A DNA stretch of 64,000 bases from Trichopria drosophilae (Eukaryota; Arthropoda; Insecta; Hymenoptera; Diapriidae), in NCBI GenBank assembly GCA_030407085.1, contig CM059585.1:89108501-89172500 (forward strand), in the 5' to 3' direction. Each line of letters starts with the position of its first letter. Position 1 is the first letter of the stretch. A program made the position numbers and the translations under genes. Positions 10,584 through 22,500 of this stretch are shown piece after piece. The notes beneath the pieces were generated by a model. It was given only the letters and a program-made list of their open reading frames with translations, was not told where the DNA came from and searched no databases.

Positions 10584-13500
10584 CTGAAAACATATGAAAA
10601 AAAACAATTATAAACATACAGGTAATTACATATGTTATAGTAAAGAAATACTTCATTCCCGGCAAACAAAAAAGATTTAAAACGAATTGAAAAGGGTTAA
10701 TGCAAATGGGACTTTAAACTGCTCTGCCGATAATACAGGAATTTTCACAAATAAATCACTGTAAGGATGATTATAATTACTATAGAAGTGATTTTTACTT
10801 ATTTTAGAAAATTCTCGATCAGTTCTCAATTCTTTGATATTTTCTCGAAATTGTTAACTTTTATTAGAATTTCCTTTACAGAGCCCGATTTTTTATTTAC
10901 TTTAATTTACGTTTTTTTAGTGAAACTTACTACGTTACCGACGAACCACTTTAGAACCCTCTTAAGGGACTAATAGAATCCTCAGTCGATAAGGTAGTAA
11001 TCTATATGTGAAAATTACTGAAACGGTTTATGAAAGTTTGGTCTCAACTGCAATTCCAACCACTATGAAAGATCTCTTTAAATTTACCAAAGAACTATAT
11101 CGAAAACTGATAGACATTTTTCAGAAATATGCAAAAATCATGTTTCTGAATATGTTCGGTCAAGTCTTAAAGAATTACTTTGATATTTTATAGTATATCG
11201 TATATGATGGTTAGAACTGTAGTTACAGTCTGTGGAATTTTAAAAATAGCTTTCATACTTTTTAATTTAGTATTTTCAACGCAGATTACTACCTTGCCGA
11301 GTAACGACATTAAAATCTCTTAAGGGGCTGAAAAAGCTCGTTTGGTAACGTCAATTCCTAACCAAAATTATTCAAACTAAACAGAAACTGAATAAACGTA
11401 ATGCAAAATTTCAATTTTATTCCCTGTATTATCAACCGAGCCAGTCCGCAATTGAAAATGTGCACATTATAAAAAGTAGGTATATTTTCAAGTAATAAAT
11501 ACGTTTTTCCACTTTTTGCGTTTGTGGCAAATTTTTGCAATTACTTGAAATGAATTCAAAGTATTTCAAGTTTTAGACGTGCAAAGCTATATCAGTTCTA
11601 TACTGTCTGTTGTAGTATAAAGTAGTGTCAAACAACTAATATGGAAGAATTGTTATTTTTTAATTAACTTGAATTTCTTTTACGTGATGTGCAATACTTG
11701 AAATTGTAATTAAAGATAGACAACAATAGCTTTTCATATCATTTTGAAGGTAAAATTCTTAATTTAACATAATATACTCGCAGTGCTGTATGAAATTTAA
11801 TAATCATACCTGACAAGAATCTTTCCCGCCCCCTCGATATCCAGCGCACATCATTTCGTCATAAATTACGACGTTGATGCCATTTGTGCGATGCCACCTT
11901 TCACACACTCGATTGTCGATCACTGGCACGTCTACCGCCTGTAACGTTTTTGGTCGGAGCCTGGAACCTGAATATCAATTATAAATGTACAGCAATTGAA
12001 TTTCCAAATTGACAGAGGGTTCTACACTAATTCAATCACTCGTAAATTGTAAATACGAATGGCTGGGAATTTTATTTTTCATTTTTGCTCTGAAATACCA
12101 TTAAAACAGATTTTTTTAAAATTTATTGTAGTATTTAAGAAATAATATAGTGACAAATGGGTTCATTATTAAAATCCTACTTTATTTGTGATAAATATTC
12201 TTGAATTTACTATACATGTTTTTGAAACTTGAATTTGGTTATTTAGACACAACACAAGTGCACAATGTGATAGGTGCTGCAATACACAATAAAATAAACA
12301 ATTTTAACTACTTTGAAAATGTTAAAATGTGAATCATTTAGGAAGACTGATGTTGTGAAAACCTTTCTTTCTTCTTTTAACAATTTAAATTGGAAGTAAA
12401 TTCGTCGGGTTGCACATTAGTCTAAAAATGCAAAGATTTAAATAAATTTTTGTTTCTTTAGGAGGACTGATATTGTGAAGACCTTTCTTTCTTCTTTTAA
12501 CAAATTATATTGAAATTAAATTCGTAGGGTTGCACATTAGTCTAAAAATGCAAAGATTTAAATAAATTTGTTTTCTTTAATTTTTATAAAACCAAGGATT
12601 TCTATTTTTTACTGAACTCTAATTTTAACGTTAAACATTTAATGTATATTTTAATAATAATCACAGAGAAAACAATCAATAATTTTATAATTTCAGTTAA
12701 TTTAAAACCATAACAATTTCTTGTCTTAACATTAAGAGACTTCAGTGATTTTCATGGAAAAACAATTTTCATTTGATTTAATATGTTATCATTTTAATAA
12801 TGGAGATACGTACTCATTGATCACACTTTATGTTGAAAATTCCGGAAAAAGACTGAAAATATTGCATAAAAATAAACAAAATAAAACAATAATAAATCAG
12901 CATAAATGTTAAAATACAGTAGAGTCCCGGTATATTTGCGCCTCGCTATATTTATGTCCCAGAATATTTGCCTAGTTCCGTCTCGTTATATTTTTCTGTT
13001 GCCGCTCTCTTTTTCCCCCAGCTTGCGCGCTGGGGCCTCAGGAAGGGCCTGCTGTGACGTCACGAACGTAACGCGACTGAGGAGAGTGGGAGAAGTGGAA
13101 CTCCCCTTCTTTTGTCAAATATAAGAAGACGGGAGGGGAAGGCGAGGAACCGAGCGGGAAAATATACCGGGACTCTACTGTACACTGTTGGAATTAAAAT
13201 TTGTTGGATGAAAGTTTTAGAAGATTATTTAATATCAAGTACGGGTCTGATGGTCCTATTGAAATATCTATTGTTCTTAATTAGATCTAACAGTTCAGTA
13301 ATTTCCAAGAAAATTTCGAAAAACCTTGAATTATATTTTATATGGTTTACGACCAATTATAACATTAACTATATTTCGGCTAGTGATAATTCAATACGTC
13401 TTCTTTCGTACGGTCCTGTTGTCATAATCGGGCAAGTATTTTTATATAAAAATCGTGATCAGACACATTTTATGTACTCCGAATAGCCCACTATATTTTA

Positions 13501-16500
13501 TGGAGTTTATAGAATTAAATCTTTCCTCTCATAAATGGCAACCGCACTTTCGAATCATGATTCATAATTTACAGAGAATTGTATTTTGCCGTATTTCAAA
13601 ATGTAAGATCAAAACCTTATATGACAATTAATTTTATAAGGGCTTAGTCGTTAATCAATTTAACATTACCTACTTTTAAAATAATGCTCAATAAATGTCC
13701 AATTCCTCGGACTGCACGCATAAACACGTCATATTGAATTATTTTAATTCAGATATCAACTATAGGTGTTGAGGATCGTAGTGGAATACTTTCTAGTATC
13801 ATGACTGATATTGAATTAAAATTTACGATTTATAATAAATTCAACAGTTAATTCTTCAGAAAAAAAGTTCTCTTCTTCTTAGATAAAGAACATTTTTGGG
13901 CATTAATATATAAAATTAATTTTTTCAAAAACCATAAACTTTGGGAAGTTAGATCTAAAAATTAATTCCTTTCTAATATAATTTCTTTAGACCTTAAGAT
14001 ACGCTTATTATCACTGAAACCACAAAGAAAAAATACGAAACATTAACAATGCTCGGTAACGTGAATAATACAAGAAAATAAGAAATTTTCTTAAAGAAAC
14101 TATGTTTAATGTCCGTGATATATAATTATCAAATATCTCTCCGTAGATTACGAAAAATGTTGGAGGCTCGTTGTTATTTTGGAAATTCCTCCAAATTAAA
14201 TAAAATTATTGTATAAGACAAATTTGTAGAATCTATAAATATGTAAAACAAACAAAAAATAAGTATTTTTATTCTATTGTCAATAATTTCTTCCATTTTT
14301 TATATTTTTATGAAAAATTTAGATTTTTGGAAGTCCCATTTTTCAAAGAATTGATGTTTGGGTATTTATTTATCCAAAATATTTGATGAATTAATCTAAC
14401 CGAAGAAATGAATTTTTAATTTCTAAAACATTAAAAGAAAAGTTTCGTGTGAAATTCTAAAAATAACATGGCAATCCATACCGATATTTTGGCACCTCAT
14501 TCCCTAATATTACTCTGAAACACATACTGATTAAAAAAATCTCATAAAATAGAAGCTTATAAAAAATCATGCAATTTTGACATCAAATATCTTGAAATTG
14601 AGTAAGGATAAGGATAAGGAACGTCGTTTTAAGTATTACAACTTTGTTATAGCGATTGAGCAGTTTTATAAAAAGAAAAGAAAATTAAAGAATTATAATT
14701 TAATCTAGTAGAGTACCTGCTTGTAGAGCCCCCCAACCTGCAGCCCAGCCATATTGACCTAGGAAATCTTCATTCTTCTCAGGTAAGCATATCGGTGCAA
14801 TATGCGGCATGTAATGGACTGGTCGATCCAAACGCAGGACTGCTACATCAAACCTAATAATAATAGACGAATTACTAAAATTTCTAGGCTGTAACGTTTC
14901 GAAATAAAAATATTTTATATAATTTGTTGCTTCTGACAAAACATAAATAACTACGCTGACATTAAATTTTCGAATTTTAGAAAAATGAAAAGTATAATTC
15001 TATTCATTCTAATCGAAAGTAGTCCAACATTACGAGAGGTTGATGTAACTGAATTTGATGTTATCGACGACATTCTTGATGAAATCTGTTGTGCTACTAA
15101 TTTGTAGAATTAAAAAGAGATCATCTTGCACGGAAGTCCAGAAGACATTTTGGTCAAAATAAGAAATGGATATTTTCGAAGTTTTAACGCCACTTATTTA
15201 AGAATTGATCCATGATTTGGATAAGATATATTGACAGCTCTTCGGTGACTCAACAATAGTGTTGACATCATATTATGTTCAAGTACTGATGTTTGGAATG
15301 ACGTAACGAGGAAAGTATATCTCTTAGAGATTCTTCTAATGCTCAGATTCCCGTAAAATATCTCATCCATTTTTCTCACATCCCTTCCGACGATGGAAGA
15401 ATTTTATTAATTAATAGACATCGTATCATAACAAAGCCATGGAATTCATGGCCAACTTCGCCTTTCCCAATGATTTCCTTTACTTAAGCTACGTCCCATT
15501 TCTATTCCACAGAAAATCCGATCAATTCCTTCATCCTAACTTGTGTAATTAATTACCAAAAAGGAATGGGAATATTTAATAATTCTGATTTACCTGTCAG
15601 CTTGTGGCGTGAACTTGAAGTATGGATGGACTCGGATTTCCCTGACGCCGAAAGTGTAGGCTGGCAGCGACTCTGTTGCGGAATTGACCACGTAATCCCC
15701 AAGCGTAACCTGCACCTGCCTCGCGGACGCTCTAACGAAAAGAACGACAAATCAATTATCGATGCAACTAAGCGTCGGCATTCGACTGTGAAAAATGTAC
15801 GTTTAAACTGACTTGGCAACGCAATGGCCGGCAGTTACGACGTGAAACCGATTCACAAGCGTGCCGCCGCATCTGCTGGATCCGATTCGAATGTACGCCT
15901 GAAAGTGAAAAGCAGTGTTTCTCTTAGTTACGAATTCATCAAACGTGGTCCCCGATTTACGTAATAGAAGGTAGGGGGCCCCCGGGTGTGACGTATTTCG
16001 TGGCTCTTAAAAAATTCGAAGGAGTACTTTCAAAACCCGACCTGCCAAGGGAAACTTCCGAAGCCCGCCTCGTCGCCTCCAACGATTCTCCTCTGAGCAG
16101 TCTGCTTGGTCGCTGATATTCCGCATTCTGCAAAATAAACACAATAGCAATCATTCTCACGTACTCAATAAAATAATTCGTAATATCTGTACATATTTTA
16201 ATATTATCGTTGCGATTAACTTTCGAAACGCACCTGAGAGCGCAACCAACGAAGTGACCAAATCTGTCGAAAATGTAAATGTACAAGTAAGGTGACAATA
16301 CATTGTGCGCTCGACTGACGTGCGTCGATCTTCGATAGATAGGAAAGAAGAAAAGTCAATTCAATTACGGAGAAATAAACAGTAACCTTCCAAGATTCAA
16401 TATCGCACCGCATGCAATATCCATAATAAATAAAATCGCGTTCATGCTAGAAAAGTTTTCCCAAAAAAAGACCACACAACCAAACTCCCAGATATCGCTC

Positions 16501-19500
16501 GCACCAACCAAATAGTAAAGAACTCTCGCTCGAATCCAAGTCTTCATGCGGGTTAAAAAAGTCGATTAGAAACGGAAGTCGGTCCGATTAGAATCGTTAG
16601 GCGTGCGTGCTTGCGTGCGTAAGATCCTCGACGGTTTATCCAGAAACATGCGTTTTTATCCTGTTAACGCCGGTATCCCCCTCCTTTGTTTGGCTGATGA
16701 TGAAGAGAAACTTACGGACATCGTCGGATGACACCGAGGCAAAGTTATCCGTCGAAACCGATTGTATCTCATCACGTGGTGTGTCGACGAGATTATAGTC
16801 ATTGTTAGCCTTAGCCGAGTCTTTAGTCCGATGGCAGCAAGCGAACATTATGCCGCCACAGCTACCTTCCAAAATGCCAGCGGACATCCAGCACATTAGA
16901 AAAAATTCGCAGCTCCGTCCGTCAGCGCACAACGAATCGTCACCTTTCCACGCCGGTCTTTTTTCCTTCCGCGGCTCTGCACATAATTTGGAAAAAAGCT
17001 ATGCAAATTCGTCCCTGGCTGATGGCGCATTCTTAGGTCCGATTCCCGTGACTTCCGCATTTCTGGTGGACTTTCGCCCGACGTGTTAGACCATGTCTGA
17101 GAATTAAAGGTCGTTCGTGTTTCTGGGTTCATTCTTCATTTAAATTTAGTATTGTGACAATTTTATTATGTGACGTACTATATTTGAATCGCAAGATTCA
17201 GCAGGATATTTGATCCAAAACCAAAGAAAGATTGCAAAGATTTTCTCCTGTTTTTAACTATCTTTTAAAGTAAATACCAATTCCCGCCTTTCGTGAGTAT
17301 GAGGCAAGGAGTACAACAAATATTAGTAGTTTGTTGAAATCGAAATGCAAATACCCCAATTCTAAATAAAACTCCCATAGTTTGTTTGACGAATTGATCG
17401 CTGATGATTATGAAACGTAGACAGAAAGTCAAATACTCAATAAGTTGTTGTTCTTTTAGAGGTCATATGAAAGGTTATTTGCGTTTCTTAAACATCTCCT
17501 CCATCCAGTATAGGAGTTAGTTCTCTTTAGTTCCGATGGTGAAATATATAGGCAAGCAAAGTATATTTGCAACACATCAAGGTGATTCCAAACTTTTAGC
17601 AAACTGCAATTCACTTCAACAAAACTAATATTGGTCTTTCAATTTGTAACAGCCAAGATCTTTGAAATCATTCAGTACGTGGTTTACGGGAGATGAATAT
17701 GCTTTGTGATTTTTACTAGTGTGAAGGTTGAAATTTGACTAGCCTCGTAAAGGTCATGAAGTACAAGAAACCGTCAAATTTATTTAATCCCTTCCGACAC
17801 GGTTTATGGTAACCGGAATTTAGTTGGAAATTTCACAAGATTTTTTAACAAGATAATGCATTTACGCACGATTTTTCAAAATCCAATTTAAGTTGGAGTT
17901 GAATTCTATATTTGGAGTCTATAAACAAATTGAAAACTAAAAATCGTCACTTTATTTGTTTAGATTCATAATCAAGGACCCCAAAAATTGGCGAGTTCTC
18001 AGTTTTATGAAAATAGTTCGTTTGCAAGTGTGTCCCGAAATGAGTTAAAGAGGGATCGAAACTTAGAGGAGTGCAGAAATATGGAAGGAAATGTTTTAGT
18101 TTGAAATATCACAAACAGCTCTTCAAGATCTCTATCCGAATATAGCGTCAAAACACTTCTTAAAGTGTTCTGTATTTTGGAACATTGCAACTTTTGGAAG
18201 TTAAGAAGTTAGGAAATTTTGGTAGAAGTTTGACTTTTTAATTTGTGGTTATCAAGAAATGCAATTGGTTAGTGTTTTAAGATGAAAGTTCTTTTAGATA
18301 TATATATAATTTCGTAAATACTGTCCAGAAAGAGCTCTTAAAATTAATTTGCATTCTTTTGCGGTCGGGGAATAAAAAAATGTAGATTACGAACACAGAA
18401 ACTTTGTACGAACGAAACGTGTAAAATTCTCAGAAATGACCTTACCAGGGAAATAATTGCATGCAACTTAACTACAAAACTTACAGACTAACGATGGTTA
18501 ATTCGATTCCACACCTGGGCTCAAAACATACACATATAACTTGAAGTCTAAACAAATGGAATTTGAAATTGAACATCAAGGAAATATTTTTCTTCAAATC
18601 GGTATTGAACCTATAATTTGATCGAATACTATGCAAATAACTGATTCCTCTCATCCTGGTTTTAGTCGGTAAAATCAGGAGTAAAATAGTGACCACAATA
18701 ACGAAAGACTATAATCAACTGAAAAATATAAATTTCACTGAATTATAACAGCAAGACTTAAGACACCCAATGTAAATATTTTCATTTAAAATCATTTACT
18801 CATTGTTAGCATTTTTCATAAATGCTCAGAATAATACGATTTTCATCAGACCGACGGAATGTGTTGATGATCTTCTTTCATCTATTATATTATCATTCTA
18901 TTACATTGAATACATTGTTCAACTGGAGAGTAAAATAAGTGTTTACAGGCGTGCTTGTTAAACACTTGTTCTACAATGGTACCCCTACTACGATACGGGA
19001 ACAAAATAGTGTTTGTACCTATTTTTCTTCGTTGGGAGAGAAAATGATATTTTGCTCCCGCGATATGGGGGGCAAACTAGCATTTTGCGCCCAGAGTGTA
19101 AGAAATTATATTGACTTCGACCTGCAAACTAAAGGTAATCAATTTCAAATTATTTGTCACAAATTAATTTGTTTTTAAAACTCGTCTCTCAAAAGAAGCT
19201 TTAAAGAAATCACACGTTCTTGTAAAGTAAAATAAATCGATTCGTAAGATATTGTGGCATAAAAATATTCGAACACGACAATTGTCCAATGATTTTCTTA
19301 AAAGTACTTGATTAAAATTTGTGATTGATATTTGGAGATCTTTCTATATTCCCTTTTCATTATGTTTAAATATAATATAAAAATTCTCTTCTATGAATTT
19401 GTGTGGCCTTAACTTAAAAAAGTTTGTTCCGCGTCTTCTCTATTTATACTTTGTCTGATTTACTCATTGAAGTTGAACCAATATAAAAAATTACTTAATA

Positions 19501-22500
19501 ATTTATCAATAAAATAAATCAATTTCTTGGTTCTTCGTAATAGACGTTAACTATCCTATCCACTTTAGATGATGTCAATGTGATGACGTACTATAGAATA
19601 TGTAACTGTCCGAATTTTGATTTGATTAATTCGGTACAAAGTAAGTCTGATGGTAATGTTTTACACCCAATTGAAGTCGTTTTAAACACTTCGATAGCTT
19701 CCACTATGCAACCTAATCACAAAGTACAACCTTGGAAATTGATGCACAAAAAAGTATATCCTCATACTTTTTATTGAACATCACACAAAATTATGTAGAA
19801 ATTTGCATTCACTAACTAGTGTGTCAATAACAAGTAATTTTGTACTTAATGTTCAAGATCAAATGTAGCTGAGCTATGCTAACATCAATAGCGAAAGACG
19901 TGGGTTCAATCCCAAACAGAGATAACGTTTTTCTTTAACTGGTGATTAAACAACTAAAGTGAAAACAACAATTCGTATAAATAATAGCAAAACATTGGTT
20001 ATGGGTACTGTTAATCTTTCCTTATCTGATATTATAGAACACAATGGAAAAGTATATGAACTATCTCGTCAGTTTGAAAGGAAATATTTGAAAAGGAAGC
20101 CATTACAGTAGTTATACTGAAAAATGCTTGGTTATAAGATTTGATGACAGTCTATAACCTTCATATTTAGATACGAAAGGTTACACTTATTTTAGAACAT
20201 GATTATCAAAATAATATTCAGTAACATTATTACCATCATTATTTCAGTTTCTACAATTTAAAATAGTAGTCCGATCATGAAAGAGGCTATAACATCTTAC
20301 TGAATGCTTTCTCAACGAATATTTTCAAAAAATGCCAACCAAACTTTCGTACAACCATCTTTTTCAGAGGCTATGATATGACTATATGTAGTTGGTTGAG
20401 ATAATGGTTATATTTATTGAATAATCTAAAAAACAAAGTCTATAAACGGTTCTCTTAATGTTCGCAATTAACGTCGGAGAAAATGAATTTCCAAGTTTCC
20501 AGTGGTCAACCAGGATAATTTACAAATATAAATGCATCCAAGCAAATAATGATCTTGGACGTTACGGGTCGTGAGTTATCAATACGGATACTTGCAATTG
20601 GATTACGCGATATTTTCCGAGACATTGTGCAATGCCTTTGACGTTTTCCATTTCGCTCCTAGACCGTTAAATGTTATTATGAAAGTCCTCTCTAAGAATG
20701 CTTAATTCTTTCACGGTTTTCCGAAATTCTACCTTTCGCCGGTTCCTTTTTTTAATTGAATGTCGTAAATTCTCGAGTGAGACTTTCATTCGAACATAAA
20801 TAAAAACCGTAAGCGAACTTTATGTGTGTGGTTTGACATACCTGTCTCCAGCCGAGGGAATTCATTAAATATTTGCTTTCGATGATCTGAAAACAGAGAT
20901 GGTTGATCGTTACACAAGAGGCGAACGTAAACATTGAATTACACAATTTTCAAATTCTAAAGGATTAGGGTCTAGTGTTTTTAGTTTGTGGCTTGTGTTA
21001 ATATCGTCAGGTGGAGCCCATTGACCGCATCTTTATAATTTTCATCTCTACGACCCGGTGGTACTGTTATTTTAGGATCTACAAACAGGATGTATTTACT
21101 CCGGCTTGGAAAATGAACTTAGAAATACACCCGTACTAAACAAATCGAGATTTTAAGAGTATTTCACTCTTCAAGTTTTGGCACATACTATTAACTGGTT
21201 TGCTGATAACCAGACTATTGATTTTTCACTATTAGAAATACCTTGAAGTGGATTTTTGAAATATTTCTGTAATGCTTCTTACGCTTAATATTTCATTATT
21301 AATATAAAAAGTATCACGAGAAGAAATGTTGCCTATCATTTCATGAAAGATGTTGTTTTTTGAAAATTGTTCGAAAAATGATCAAAAATTTTTAGTGATA
21401 CAAGTGTTATTAGTCGTTACCAATGATCAATTTTTGTTTAATGTTTAAAGAGTTCTTAAACAATCTATCTATATTATTGATATTGATTATAATATATAAC
21501 CCGTAAATACCGACATGTTTTTTCCCAACTTTTAGGGCATGTCGGGAAGAGTAAATCTATTTGTCGTTAGTATTAAGAATTATAGAACAAATTAGTTTTC
21601 ATTTTTATTGAAACCTGAGAAGGATTTCAGAAAATCGACCATGATCAAGTAATAAAAATAGATATTTGTAACTAATTTGAGAATAGAAAGTGAAAATTAT
21701 CATTGAATATACTTTGCATTAAATTGAGAAATATTAGCTTCCGGTATACAATGAACGATTAGCTTAGAATAAATATTATTCTTACTAAACGTAAAAATGG
21801 TTCATTAAATTTTCTATCAATATTATACTTTATAGTTCTTTGATTATGTTTATTTGTTATACTATGCTGATTAGCTACATATTTTAAATAAATGAAAGGT
21901 ATGAATAAAACTAGTTCACTACAAGAAATTAGTACAAATTTAATAGAAAATAAAGATAAAAATACAAAATAGGAATATCCTTTTCTAGTTGGTATTGTTT
22001 TTGTTACATTTTAATTGAAATCTCTATTCGGCCTTATTTTAAGGTCTTAAATTTTGGATCGTGCAAGGCTTAAAGTTCACTTTACGACTGCTAATTTTCT
22101 TAAATGAAGTCAATATTTAGGTTTAAAAACTAGATAGTAAACATGTAATATAAGCTGATATATCGATATAAACAATGATTATCTTGTGCTTACAACACGT
22201 AAATGGAACAAGTTTATATTTCAAACTTGTATATTACCTAAAAATTTGATTCTAATTACACAAATAAGCATAAATATTTACTTCATATAAAAAATACTAT
22301 TCTAAAGTTAAATGATGTTTATATTTACTTAATTTAAGATAAACCAATTTTAAGATTATTTTTTGCTTGAAAGTTCAATTACTTTTTTGCGCTTCGAAGT
22401 CATTCTAGGGTGAACAAAATGATATTTAGAAAGATTTTTTCTTTGTTTTATTTGTTAGTTAATATGATTCTGTAATATTTTGTAATGTTTTTTTTTAAAC

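Larger units (their letters stand above)
11968..14716 (-). other. Protease intron 7
   Basis: A 2.7-kb AT-rich intron hosting the 120-bp tandem duplication at 12337-12575 and a pogo-like MITE at 12917-13180. No other coding sequence was recognised. Confidence 0.7.

Noticed and set aside
15553..15819. Open frames spanning protease exon 6 on both strands
   Set aside because: They are not in the protease frame and cross its splice sites.
16802..17132. Open frames of 95 (plus) and 78 (minus) codons
   Set aside because: They overlap protease exon 3 in other frames and run into its intron; they are shadows of the real exon.
19860..19935. Possible functional tRNA gene
   Set aside because: The A and B boxes are too close and no acceptor stem or anticodon arm can be drawn.
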